Shown here: positions 20,898-29,069 of the stretch, in pieces
Layout: the number at the start of each line of letters is the position of its first letter
Numbering within the stretch: the first letter of the stretch is position 1
NCBI GenBank assembly: GCA_051881395.1
Contig: JBJEPU010000185.1
Coordinates: 1 to 29,471 of the forward strand
DNA: 29,471 nucleotides
Reading direction: 5' to 3'
From: Fimenecus sp051881395
GTDB taxonomy: Bacteria > Bacillota > Clostridia > Oscillospirales > Acutalibacteraceae
Notes under the pieces: generated by a model
Database searches by the model: none
Told to the model about the DNA's origin: nothing
The model's input: only the letters and a program-made list of their open reading frames with translations
Made by a program: the position numbers and the translations under genes

Positions 20898-22631
20898 ATG
20901 AGTAAAAAACTTTTAATCGGGAATGAGGCGGTTGCGCGCGGGCTTTATGAGGCTGGCTTACGTGTGGCTTCCAGCTACCCGGGCACGCCGAGTACCGAAA
21001 TTACCGAGTGCATTGCCAAATATGACGATGTTTACAGCGAATGGGCGCCGAATGAAAAGGTGGCAATGGAGGTTGCGGCTGGCGCGGCAATCGCCGGGGC
21101 GCGTTCGTTTTGCGCAATGAAGCATGTCGGCTTGAATGTTGCCGCTGACCCGTTGTTTACGGCGTCTTATACCGGCATTAACGCCGGTATGGTCATTGCC
21201 GTTGCCGATGACCCCGGAATGCATTCCTCGCAAAATGAGCAGGACTCCCGCCACTATGCAAAAGCGGCAAAAGTGATGATGTTGGAGCCGTCCGACTCCG
21301 AAGAATGCTTACAATACGCGAAACTCGCTTTTGAATTGTCGGAACAGTTCGATACACCTGTGATTTTGCGTTTAACAACGCGCGTGGCACATTCCAGAAG
21401 CCTTGTGCATGTAAGCGAGCGCGATGAAAAGGCTTTAAAAGAATATAAAAAAGACCCGATGAAATATGTCATGATGCCCGGTATGGCTATCAAAAAACAT
21501 GTGGTTGTGGAACAGCGCATTTTAGACCAGATTGCATGGGCGGAAACTGCCGAAATCAATACGGTAGAGTATAACAGCACCGAAATCGGTGTGATTACTT
21601 CGGGTATTTCCTATCAGTATGCCAAAGAAGCACTCGGCGAAAATGCTTCTTACTTAAAACTCGGTTGCGTATATCCGTTGCCGGTGCAAAAAATCAAGGA
21701 TTTCGCCGCCAAATGCAAAAAGGTATATGTTTTAGAAGAATTAGACCCGTTCATTGAAGAACACTGCAAGCAGAACGGGATTGAAGTCATCGGCAAAGAG
21801 GCTTTCACTTTGCAGGGTGAATATTCGCAAAGCCTGATTGCAAAAGTGATTTTGGGCAAAGAGGACGCATTTTTGGCGACGGATTTAGACATTCCCGCGC
21901 GCCCGCCCGTGCTTTGCGCAGGTTGCCCGCACAGAGGGCTTTACTATGCGCTCAAAAAACTGAATGTCACGGTCAGCGGCGACATTGGCTGTTATACGCT
22001 CGGTGCACTTGCACCGTTGGGTATGATGGATACCTGCATTTGTATGGGCGCTTCTGTTTCGGCATTGCACGGCAGAAATAAAGCGGACGAACAAAACGCG
22101 AAAAAATCGGTTGCGGTTATCGGCGATTCAACCTTTATGCATTCCGGTGTGACGGGGCTTATCAATATTGCCTACAACCAAAGCGATTCCACTGTAATTA
22201 TTTTGGATAACAGCATTACGGGTATGACAGGGCATCAGGATAACCCTACTACGGGGAAAACCATTAAAGGCGACCCGACCACTGCCGTCAGCCTTGAAAT
22301 GCTTGCAAAAGCAGTCGGCATTGACCGCGTGCGCGTGATTGACCCGTACAACCTCGCGGAATGTGAGCAAGTTATTCGCGAAGAGGTGGAGGCAGATGCG
22401 CCGTCGGTGATTATTTCCCGCAGACCGTGCGCGTTGCTCAAATATGTAAAACATAATCCGCCGATGAAAGTGAATGCAGAGAAATGCGTCGGCTGTAAAA
22501 TGTGTATGAAAATCGGTTGCCCCGCGATCAGTATGAAAGAGAAAAAATCCGTCATTGACTTTACACAGTGCGTCGGCTGCGCAGTGTGCAGTCAGTTGTG
22601 CAAATTCGGTGCGATTGAGGAGGGCAAATAA
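20898..22631 (+). CDS. iorA: Indolepyruvate ferredoxin oxidoreductase, alpha subunit
   Basis: 577 residues. With IorB it oxidatively decarboxylates aryl-2-oxoacids (indolepyruvate, phenylpyruvate, hydroxyphenylpyruvate) to aryl-acetyl-CoA, reducing ferredoxin. The N-terminal pyrimidine domain begins GNEAVARGLYEAG with SSYPGTPSTEI; the TPP-binding region has GDIGCYTLG and GDSTFMHSGV (D410) followed by LDNSITGMTGHQDNP. Two C-terminal [4Fe-4S] clusters use C530, C533, C536, C541 and C558, C561, C564, C568; the second ends CK where CP is usual. ATG 20898 follows CTGAGGTGAAAG. The stop is 1 nt before iorB. Confidence 0.97.
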   Translation: MSKKLLIGNEAVARGLYEAGLRVASSYPGTPSTEITECIAKYDDVYSEWAPNEKVAMEVAAGAAIAGARSFCAMKHVGLNVAADPLFTASYTGINAGMVIAVADDPGMHSSQNEQDSRHYAKAAKVMMLEPSDSEECLQYAKLAFELSEQFDTPVILRLTTRVAHSRSLVHVSERDEKALKEYKKDPMKYVMMPGMAIKKHVVVEQRILDQIAWAETAEINTVEYNSTEIGVITSGISYQYAKEALGENASYLKLGCVYPLPVQKIKDFAAKCKKVYVLEELDPFIEEHCKQNGIEVIGKEAFTLQGEYSQSLIAKVILGKEDAFLATDLDIPARPPVLCAGCPHRGLYYALKKLNVTVSGDIGCYTLGALAPLGMMDTCICMGASVSALHGRNKADEQNAKKSVAVIGDSTFMHSGVTGLINIAYNQSDSTVIILDNSITGMTGHQDNPTTGKTIKGDPTTAVSLEMLAKAVGIDRVRVIDPYNLAECEQVIREEVEADAPSVIISRRPCALLKYVKHNPPMKVNAEKCVGCKMCMKIGCPAISMKEKKSVIDFTQCVGCAVCSQLCKFGAIEEGK

Positions 22632-22632
22632 G

Positions 22633-23211
22633 ATGAACACAAAAAGCATTATGATTGTCGGCGTCGGTGGGCAGGGGACACTGCTTGCAAGCCGATTACT
22701 CGGCGCGGCACTTTTGTCCGAAGGGTACGATGTGAAGGTCTCCGAAGTGCACGGCATGAGCCAACGCGGCGGTTCGGTGGTGACCTATGTCAAATACGGT
22801 GACAAGGTTGCGTCGCCGATTGTGCAGAAAGGTCAGGCGGATTTAATTCTTGCCTTTGAGCAGTTGGAAGCGGCACGGTGGTTACCGTTTTTGAAAACGG
22901 ACGGTACGATTATTGCAAATACCCAGCAGATTGACCCGATGCCTGTGGTTATCGGCACAGCGGAATATCCTGCGGGTGTTTTAGATGCCGTTCGTGCAAC
23001 GGGGGCGGATTTAACCGAAATTGACGCACTTTCTTTGGCGGTCAAAGCGGGCTCTCCGAAAGCTGTGAATGTTGTTTTAATCGGTGTGATGGCTTCGCAT
23101 ATGGAAATCGCATACGATGTGTGGGAAAATGCCATTCGTGCGACGGTTCCCGAAAAGTTCTTGGATTTAAATCTCAAAGCATTTGAATACGGCTATTCTT
23201 ATTCCAAATAA
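22633..23211 (+). CDS. iorB: Indolepyruvate ferredoxin oxidoreductase, beta subunit
   Basis: 192 residues, the usual length of the gamma-type domain of 2-oxoacid:ferredoxin oxidoreductases that completes the IorAB enzyme. The N-terminus IMIVGVGGQGTLLASRLLG is the CoA/nucleotide-like loop of the family; EVHGMSQRGGSVVTYVKYG is its signature, and the C-terminal third has VNVVLIGVMASHMEI. ATG 22633 has AGGAGGG 8 nt upstream, encoded in the last codons of iorA. The frame is open earlier but overlaps iorA and is not used. Tight packing with iorA fits equimolar synthesis. The second phenylacetate-CoA ligase starts 15 nt downstream. Confidence 0.96.
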   Translation: MNTKSIMIVGVGGQGTLLASRLLGAALLSEGYDVKVSEVHGMSQRGGSVVTYVKYGDKVASPIVQKGQADLILAFEQLEAARWLPFLKTDGTIIANTQQIDPMPVVIGTAEYPAGVLDAVRATGADLTEIDALSLAVKAGSPKAVNVVLIGVMASHMEIAYDVWENAIRATVPEKFLDLNLKAFEYGYSYSK

Positions 23212-23226
23212 AAAGGGGTTTTAACA

Positions 23227-24531
23227 ATGCAACAGAATTATTTCAATCCGGAGATTGAGTGCGCCTCGCGGGAATATCTGCACGCACTGCAATCGGCGCG
23301 CCTTATTAAAATGGTCGAAAACTGCTATAACAATGTTCCGTTTTATAAGCAGAAATTCGACGAACTCGGACTTTTGCCCGGGGATATTAAATCGATTGAC
23401 GATATTACGAAACTGCCTTTTACCATTAAGCAGGACCTTCGTGATAACTATCCGTTTGGGTTGTTTGCCGTGCCGCGGGAACAACTGATTCGTATTCATG
23501 CTTCGTCCGGCACAACGGGGAAACAAACCGTTGTCGGCTACACCCAGCATGACATTGATATTTGGGCTGAGGGCGCGGCACGCGCGATTGCGGCCGCCGG
23601 CGGTAAAAAAGGCGATTATATTCATGTTTCTTACGGCTACGGTCTGTTTACAGGCGGGTTGGGCCTCCACTACGGTGCGGAAAAACTCGGTGCAACAGCG
23701 ATTCCCGTATCAGCAGGCAACACCAACCGTCAAATGCAGATTTTACAGGATTTCGGCTCGGATATTATCTGCTGTACGCCGTCTTACGCCATGTTTATCG
23801 GTGAATCTTTAAAAGCGGCGGGGATTGATTCGTCGAAATTGCCGCTTCGTGCCGGTATTTTCGGCGCGGAAGCATGGAGCGAAAATATGCGCCGCGAAAT
23901 TGAGAAATCCTTAAATATCAAAGCATATGATATTTATGGGCTTTCCGAAATCGCAGGCCCCGGCGTTTCCTATGAATGCTCTGAGCAAACGGGTATGCAT
24001 ATTTGTGAGGATTATTTCTATCCCGAAGTCGTAGACCCCGACACCTTAGAGCCGTTGCCCGACGGCAAATTCGGCGAGTTGGTGTTCACCTGTATCGGCA
24101 AAGAGGCGTTACCGCTTGTTCGTTACAGAACACGCGATATTACTGCACTTTCACACGAAAAATGTGCTTGCGGCAGAACGCTTGTCAAAATGCTCAAACC
24201 GAAAGGCAGAAGCGATGATATGCTGATTATCCGCGGCGTCAATGTGTTCCCGTCGCAGGTGGAGCATGTTATTTTGTCACTCGGTATGGAGCCGAACTAT
24301 CAAATCGTGGTTGACCGCGTGAACAATTTGGATGTGATGACCGTCAAAATCGAAATGTCCGATTCGCTGTTCTCCGACTCTGTTCGTCAAGTGGAGGATC
24401 AGGAAAACCGTATTAAAGCCGCTATGCAGGCAACCCTCGGTGTATCCGCAAAAATTAAATTGGTTGAACCGCGTTCTTTGCCGCGCTCGGAGGGCAAGGC
24501 GGTCCGCGTGATTGATAACCGTCATATTTAA
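23227..24531 (+). CDS. paaK: Phenylacetate-CoA ligase (second copy)
   Basis: 434 residues, a full-length paralogue of the first ligase. Motifs: ENCYNNVPFYKQKFDE, ASSGTTGKQTVVGYTQHD, YGLSEIAGPGVSYECSEQ, TGMHICEDYF, RYRTRDITALSHEKCACGR and GRSDDMLIIRGVNVFPSQ. Synonymous sites differ widely between the copies, so the duplication is old and neither looks decayed. ATG 23227 has AAAAAGGGG upstream. Two ligases flanking iorAB suggests different aryl acids (for example indoleacetate versus phenylacetate) or opposite directions of use; this is inference. It is followed 12 nt later by the ACT protein. Confidence 0.94.
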   Translation: MQQNYFNPEIECASREYLHALQSARLIKMVENCYNNVPFYKQKFDELGLLPGDIKSIDDITKLPFTIKQDLRDNYPFGLFAVPREQLIRIHASSGTTGKQTVVGYTQHDIDIWAEGAARAIAAAGGKKGDYIHVSYGYGLFTGGLGLHYGAEKLGATAIPVSAGNTNRQMQILQDFGSDIICCTPSYAMFIGESLKAAGIDSSKLPLRAGIFGAEAWSENMRREIEKSLNIKAYDIYGLSEIAGPGVSYECSEQTGMHICEDYFYPEVVDPDTLEPLPDGKFGELVFTCIGKEALPLVRYRTRDITALSHEKCACGRTLVKMLKPKGRSDDMLIIRGVNVFPSQVEHVILSLGMEPNYQIVVDRVNNLDVMTVKIEMSDSLFSDSVRQVEDQENRIKAAMQATLGVSAKIKLVEPRSLPRSEGKAVRVIDNRHI

Positions 24532-24543
24532 GGAGGTATTTTT

Positions 24544-24969
24544 ATGGCAATTCAGCAAATTTCCGTTTTCGTGGAAAACAAACCCGGCAGATTGGCAGAT
24601 ATTACCGCATTCTTGGCGGAGGGCGGTATCGGCATTCGTGCGTTTTCGATTGCGGATACAACCGATTTCGGTATTTTGCGCTTGATTGTGTCTGATACCG
24701 AAAAAGCGGCACAGGTCTTAAAGGCGGCAGGTGTGGCGGTATCCATTACCGAGGTCGTTGGGATTTCCATTCCGGATGTGACCGGCTCTTTTGCAAATGT
24801 TGTGAAGGTTTTGGCTGATGCGGGCGAAAATGTCGAATATGCCTATGCATTTTTAACCCCCGAAGCAGGTCATGCCTATGTGATTGTGCGTGTCAACGAT
24901 AACGAGAAAGCGTCGGCAGTGCTCAAAGCAAACGGCATTTCTGTAATTGACGAAAGCGCAATTCTGTAA
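24544..24969 (+). CDS. Tandem ACT-domain protein
   Basis: 141 residues made almost entirely of two ACT domains. The first (1-70) begins QISVFVENKPGRLADITAFLAEGGI; the second (72-141) has VTGSFANVVKVLADAGENVEYAYAF and a C-terminal strand. ACT domains bind amino acids and usually control a partner enzyme. There is no catalytic or DNA-binding domain. AAGGAGGT before ATG 24544 is strong. As the last gene of the paaK-iorAB-paaK operon it is a plausible sensor of aromatic or branched amino acids for this pathway; similar stand-alone ACT proteins accompany arylacetate ligases in other anaerobes. The ligand is unknown. Confidence 0.92.
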   Translation: MAIQQISVFVENKPGRLADITAFLAEGGIGIRAFSIADTTDFGILRLIVSDTEKAAQVLKAAGVAVSITEVVGISIPDVTGSFANVVKVLADAGENVEYAYAFLTPEAGHAYVIVRVNDNEKASAVLKANGISVIDESAIL

Positions 24970-24980
24970 TGTAAAAGGAT

Positions 24981-25009
24981 AAAAAGGTCGGCTTATGCCG
25001 ACCTTTTTT
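24981..25009 (+). terminator. Intrinsic terminator of the paaK-iorAB operon
   Basis: AAAAAGGTCGGC (24981-24992), loop TTAT, GCCGACC (24997-25003) and TTTTTT (25004-25009), 12 nt after the ACT gene stop. Strong GC stem plus T-tract. Confidence 0.92.
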
Positions 25010-25020
25010 CTGTGTTTGGA

Positions 25021-25049
25021 TTTACTTTTTTCGGTGCCTGTGCTAAAAT
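25021..25049 (+). promoter_or_regulatory. Extended -10 promoter of the mreB-like gene
   Basis: TTTACT (25021-25026), a 17-nt spacer and TGCTAAAAT (25041-25049), 35 nt before the start codon and just after the preceding terminator. Confidence 0.65.
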
Positions 25050-25083
25050 ATTTAGTTGAATTTACAAAAAGGAGGTGCGTCGG

Positions 25084-26106
25084 GTGATAGGCAAAACCGT
25101 CGGCATAGATTTCGGCTCAACTTCTACCATTATGTATGTCGAGGGCAAAGGCATTATTCTCGACGAGCCGACCATGATTGCCATAGATGTGGAAACGGGT
25201 ATACCCATAGCCATTGGGAACACCGCCTACACAATTAACGGCAGAACCGACGAAACGATTGAAGTGATAAGCCCCGTCCAGAACGGTATTATTTCGGATT
25301 ATACCCACGCCGAGCATATTTTGCGCTACTATTTTCAGCGCCTTTGCGGCAACAGTATTTTTAAGCCGAATGTGGTATTGACCGTTCCGAGCGGTGCAAC
25401 GAATTTAGAAAAGCATACCTTTTTAGAGGTCGCTATGCGTGCGGGCGCGGGCAGAGTTTGCCTGATTGAGGAATCGCTGGCTTCAGCCATCGGCGTTGGA
25501 TTTGAGAGTAACTCGTTTACGGGGCGGTTTATTGTCAATATCGGTGGCGGAGCAGTGGATATTTCTGTTGTAACCATGGGCAGTCTCGCAGTATCCAAAT
25601 CCGTTAAAATCGGCGGAAAGTCGATTGACGACGCCATCGCACGATATTTACGCAAGGAACGCGATATTTTGGTGGGGCCGCAAACTGCAGAGCGGTTAAA
25701 AATATGCCTTGGTAGCGCCGTGCCTCGTAAAGAAGAGATTGCCATGATTGCAAACGGAAAAAGCCGTCTGGACAATATGCCGATGTCCTTTGAAGTAACC
25801 TCTACAGAGCTTTTCCCTTGTATTCAGGAACAGTTGGATCAAATGGTCAGTGGCATAAAATCTGTTTTGGAAATAACTCCGCCGGAGTTGGTCGGCGATA
25901 TTTCCGAAAACGGGATTGTTCTCACAGGCGGCACTTCGCTTTTATACGGTATGAAAAAAATGCTGGAAGCGGAAACGGGCATAGAGGTCATTTTGGCAAA
26001 AGACCCCTTATACAGCTGTGTTTCCGGTGCGGCGGCAATTGTGAAGGATTTAGATTTCTTAACGGAAAACGGCTATGCTTTCCAAACCGTGCAGGGATTA
26101 AGCTGA
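25084..26106 (+). CDS. mreB: MreB/Mbl-family rod-shape actin homologue (divergent)
   Basis: 340 residues. Bacterial actin that polymerises under the membrane and guides cell-wall synthesis. Phosphate-1 motif GIDFGSTSTIMYV, connect-1 VLTVPSGATNLEK, the catalytic glutamate in LIEESLASAIG, and the adenosine motif VLTGGTSLLYGM are present. It departs from the family at phosphate-2: NIGGGAVD with N152 and A157, where MreB normally has DIGGGTT. The start is GTG 25084, 8 nt after AAAGGAGG; the GTG at 25075 lies inside that site. It is monocistronic with its own promoter and terminator and has no mreC or mreD beside it, so it may be a second, specialised MreB. Confidence 0.92.
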   Translation: MIGKTVGIDFGSTSTIMYVEGKGIILDEPTMIAIDVETGIPIAIGNTAYTINGRTDETIEVISPVQNGIISDYTHAEHILRYYFQRLCGNSIFKPNVVLTVPSGATNLEKHTFLEVAMRAGAGRVCLIEESLASAIGVGFESNSFTGRFIVNIGGGAVDISVVTMGSLAVSKSVKIGGKSIDDAIARYLRKERDILVGPQTAERLKICLGSAVPRKEEIAMIANGKSRLDNMPMSFEVTSTELFPCIQEQLDQMVSGIKSVLEITPPELVGDISENGIVLTGGTSLLYGMKKMLEAETGIEVILAKDPLYSCVSGAAAIVKDLDFLTENGYAFQTVQGLS

Positions 26107-26120
26107 TACCATACCTTTTC

Positions 26121-26150
26121 AAAAAGCCTCACTTTTAGTGAGGCTTTTTT
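26121..26150. terminator. Bidirectional intrinsic terminator between mreB and ldh
   Basis: AAAAAGCCTCACT (26121-26133), loop TTT, AGTGAGGC (26137-26144) and TTTTTT (26145-26150). The A and T flanks let it serve mreB on the + strand and ldh on the minus strand; both genes end within 15 nt. Confidence 0.9.
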
Positions 26151-27104
26151 CTATATGCGCATTTCGTCCCAAACCGCTTTTAATTTTTGACACGATTGTA
26201 AAAAGTCATCCTTTTCATCTGCTTCCAATTTTAAATGCAACACTTCGCGCACGCCGTCACGCCCTAAAATACAAGGGACACCTGCATACACGCCGCAAAG
26301 TGTGTCGGGCGCGTCTAACTGCACGGAGACTGTCAATATACTGTTTTCTCCGCCGAAAACGGCTTTGACGATTCGCACCAAAGAAAGTCCTATGCCGTAA
26401 TAGGTTGCGCCTTTGGCTTCGATAATTTGATAGGCGGCGCGTTGTACTTCCAAAGCGATATTTTGTAAATCGTCTTGTGAAAACGCCGTGTGCTCTGCAA
26501 TGACATCTCGAATCGGCTTCGTTCCGACCATTGCCTGTGACCAGGGAACCATTTCGCTGTCACCGTGTTCGCCGATAACATATGCGTGCACATTTTTGGG
26601 GTCTACCGATAAATACGCGCCGAGCAGATACCGCAATCTCGCCGTGTCCAATGTCGTACCCGAGCCGATGACCCTTGCGCTGTCAAAGCCTGACAAATGT
26701 TGCACCATTCGTGTCATAATGTCCACAGGATTGGTTGCAACTAAAAAAATCCCATGAAAGCCCGATGCAAGTATGGGAGAGATTATGCTTTCAAATACAG
26801 CTTGATTTCGCTTCAAGAGTGAAATTCTGTCTTCACCGGGTTTTTGCGAAACGCCTGCACAGATGACAACCATATCCGCATCGTGACAGTCCTTGTATTC
26901 GCCTGCATAGATTTTCATATTGGTTTTTGCAAATGCCAGCCCGTGGTTTAAGTCCATTGCTTCTCCAATCGCTTTTTCGCGGTTGATGTCCAGCAGAACA
27001 AGCTCGTCGCCAATACCTTCGCAAAGCAGTGCATAGGCGAAGCTCATGCCGACAAATCCTGTGCCGACAATCGCAATTTTTTTAGTAAATCCGTTGTCTT
27101 TCAT
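26151..27104 (-). CDS. ldh: L-lactate dehydrogenase
   Basis: 317 residues. Reduces pyruvate to L-lactate with NADH in the cytosol. Rossmann motif GTGFVGMSFAYALL, VLLDINREKA (an acidic residue for NAD), the mobile loop around CAGVSQKPGEDRISLLKRN, ATNPVDIMTRM, and the catalytic site GEHGDSE with H180. The ATG at 27104 directly follows TGGAGGAAGTT; a possible earlier start at 27116 overlaps the ribosome binding site. It lies 17 nt after asnB on the same strand with no terminator between, and ends at a bidirectional terminator. LDH is often a Rex target; no Rex site is evident between the two genes. Malate dehydrogenase is the main alternative but the substrate loop favours lactate dehydrogenase. 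Confidence 0.94.
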   Translation of the reverse strand: MKDNGFTKKIAIVGTGFVGMSFAYALLCEGIGDELVLLDINREKAIGEAMDLNHGLAFAKTNMKIYAGEYKDCHDADMVVICAGVSQKPGEDRISLLKRNQAVFESIISPILASGFHGIFLVATNPVDIMTRMVQHLSGFDSARVIGSGTTLDTARLRYLLGAYLSVDPKNVHAYVIGEHGDSEMVPWSQAMVGTKPIRDVIAEHTAFSQDDLQNIALEVQRAAYQIIEAKGATYYGIGLSLVRIVKAVFGGENSILTVSVQLDAPDTLCGVYAGVPCILGRDGVREVLHLKLEADEKDDFLQSCQKLKAVWDEMRI

Positions 27105-27121
27105 AACTTCCTCCATTATTT

Positions 27122-28957
27122 TTACATTTTAATTTGAATTTTGTATTTTTCTAACCAATAATTCATTTGCACAAAATAGGCAATGGTCTGCGGTGTGGTC
27201 ATTAACTGCCCATACCAAGGCTCACGCACATCGGCTGTCATCAACTGCTGTACTGCGTCTCGTTTCACAATGGTGAAAAGCGGCGCATTTTGGTTATCCA
27301 ATACCTTTTGCAGTTCTTGACGAACGGCGGCGAGATAGGCAGGATTGTGCGTTTTGGGATAGGGGCTCTTTTTACGCCACAAAATTTCCTCCGGTAACAA
27401 ATCCTTGACCGCTTCGCGTAAAAGCCCTTTTTCATAGTGCTTATAATCTTTATATTCCCACGGAACGGTGTATAAATACTCTGCAATTCGATAATCGCAA
27501 AACGGTACGCGTACTTCCAACCCGCACGCCATACTCATTCGGTCTTTACGGTCTAACAGCGTTTGCATAAACCACTCTAAATTGAGTTTCATCATTTCTT
27601 TCATACGGCTTTCCGTGTCCGTCAGCCCTTGTATTTTATCGGTGCGGCGCACGGTATCGGCGTATTTTTCGTAAACGTAGTTTTCCGCGTCGATTTGTCG
27701 TGCAAAATCGTCCTGCAAGAATGTCTTTCGGTATCTTGTAGATTGTGCCCACGGGAACCCGTCTGTCATACGAATGGTTTTGTCTCGATACCACGGGTAT
27801 CCGCCGAAAATTTCGTCAGCACATTCGCCCGAAAGTGCCACCGTGCCTTGCTTTTTAATTTCACGGCAGAACAGCAGTAAGGAACTGTCCACATCTGCCA
27901 TCCCCGGCAAATCACGGGCGTCTACGGCGGCGTATAAGGCTTGCACCAATTCTTTTGTATCTATTTCAATCAAATGATTTTGGGCGTGTAGGTAATCGTT
28001 CATGATGCCCACGAATTGTGAATCGCTGTTCGGCTGAAATTTGCTGGCTTTAAAATATTTGTCATTGTTTTTGTAGCCGACCGTAAAGGTGTGCAGTTGT
28101 TCCCCGCGCGCATGAAAATATCGGTCTGCTACCGAAGAAATGATGCTCGAATCAAGCCCGCCGGAGAGAAAAGTGCACACAGGCACATCGGAAACCAACT
28201 GGCGTGTGATGGCGTCCGTAACCAGGTACCGCACCTTTTCCACGGTTTGCTCGAATGAATCCGTAAACGGCGCATCTCGAAGCGCCCAATACTGCGTTAT
28301 GTTCAAGCCGTTCTTGGTAAAATAGGCATAATGCGCCGGCGGCAACTCCGCTATGTTGCGAAATACACCGTAACCGGGCGTTCTGCCGGGGCCTATAAGC
28401 ATCACTTCCGCAATGCCTTGCAAATTGACTTCGGGTTTTACAAGCTCGCTTGCAAGCAATGCTTTGATTTCCGACGCAAATAGAAAATGCGTATCGGTTA
28501 AAACATAAAAAAGCGGCTTGACGCCGATTCGGTCACGCGCCATAAACAGGGACTTCTGTGTTTCATCCCATACGGCAAAGGCGAAAATACCGTTAAAGCG
28601 GTCAACGCATTTTTCGTGCCATTCTATATAGGCTTTGAGCAGTACTTCCGTGTCGCTGTGCCCGATAAAGGTGTGCCCGCAGGCAAGCAGGTCGTTTCTG
28701 ATTTCTTCTGTGTTATACAATTCTCCGTTATATACAACGGTATAGCGATTTTCGTTGACAATCGCCTGCATTGGCTGGGCACCGTTTTTCAGGTCAATGA
28801 CTGCAAGACGAGTGTGCAAAAGCGCCGCATTCTCCGTGAAGTATGCACCGCACGCATCAGGACCGCGCGGCTCTAACACCTTTTGCATTTTTAAAAAGCG
28901 GTTTTTTTCGTCTTCGATAGGACAGCGGTACGATACCGCACCAGCAATTCCGCACAT
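27122..28957 (-). CDS. asnB: Asparagine synthase (glutamine-hydrolysing)
   Basis: 611 residues. Makes asparagine from aspartate, glutamine and ATP. The N-terminal class II glutaminase domain (1-200) begins MCGIAGAVSY with nucleophile Cys2 and has RLAVIDL and YNGELYNTEE. The synthetase domain has the ATP pyrophosphatase loop SGGLDSS (265-271), SGECADEIFGGYPWY, DRKDRMSMACGLEVRVPFCD and RKKSPYPKTHNP. ATG 28957 has AAGGAGG 7 nt upstream. It is first in an apparent asnB-ldh unit, an unusual pairing of amino-acid synthesis with fermentation. No clean promoter was identified: a TAAAAT lies about 31 nt upstream inside a short palindrome, but without a good -35. Confidence 0.95.
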   Translation of the reverse strand: MCGIAGAVSYRCPIEDEKNRFLKMQKVLEPRGPDACGAYFTENAALLHTRLAVIDLKNGAQPMQAIVNENRYTVVYNGELYNTEEIRNDLLACGHTFIGHSDTEVLLKAYIEWHEKCVDRFNGIFAFAVWDETQKSLFMARDRIGVKPLFYVLTDTHFLFASEIKALLASELVKPEVNLQGIAEVMLIGPGRTPGYGVFRNIAELPPAHYAYFTKNGLNITQYWALRDAPFTDSFEQTVEKVRYLVTDAITRQLVSDVPVCTFLSGGLDSSIISSVADRYFHARGEQLHTFTVGYKNNDKYFKASKFQPNSDSQFVGIMNDYLHAQNHLIEIDTKELVQALYAAVDARDLPGMADVDSSLLLFCREIKKQGTVALSGECADEIFGGYPWYRDKTIRMTDGFPWAQSTRYRKTFLQDDFARQIDAENYVYEKYADTVRRTDKIQGLTDTESRMKEMMKLNLEWFMQTLLDRKDRMSMACGLEVRVPFCDYRIAEYLYTVPWEYKDYKHYEKGLLREAVKDLLPEEILWRKKSPYPKTHNPAYLAAVRQELQKVLDNQNAPLFTIVKRDAVQQLMTADVREPWYGQLMTTPQTIAYFVQMNYWLEKYKIQIKM

Positions 28958-29018
28958 AAAATGGCCTCCTTATTTTTTCTCAATAGCATTTTATGCGAGA
29001 AAACGGTGCGTTTGCCAC

Positions 29019-29061
29019 AAGAAAAGGGGAGGGCTGACATTTTCTTTTTGCCGCTCTCCCC
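29019..29061 (-). terminator. Intrinsic terminator of the 29070-29471 gene
   Basis: On the minus strand, GGGGAG (29061-29056) pairs with CTCCCC (29031-29026) around a long A-rich loop, then TTTTCTT. It starts 8 nt after the gene's stop. Confidence 0.55.
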
Positions 29062-29069
29062 AAAAAGCA

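Noticed and set aside
19586..24531. The two phenylacetate-CoA ligase genes as a recent duplication or recombination repeat
   Set aside because: The nucleotide sequences differ at most synonymous sites, with only short identical runs; this is an old paralogy, not a repeat.
28986..29020. Candidate asnB promoter with TAAAAT inside the palindrome GCATTTTATGC
   Set aside because: No acceptable -35 box lies 16 to 18 nt upstream; the nearest (TTGTGG) is 21 nt away.
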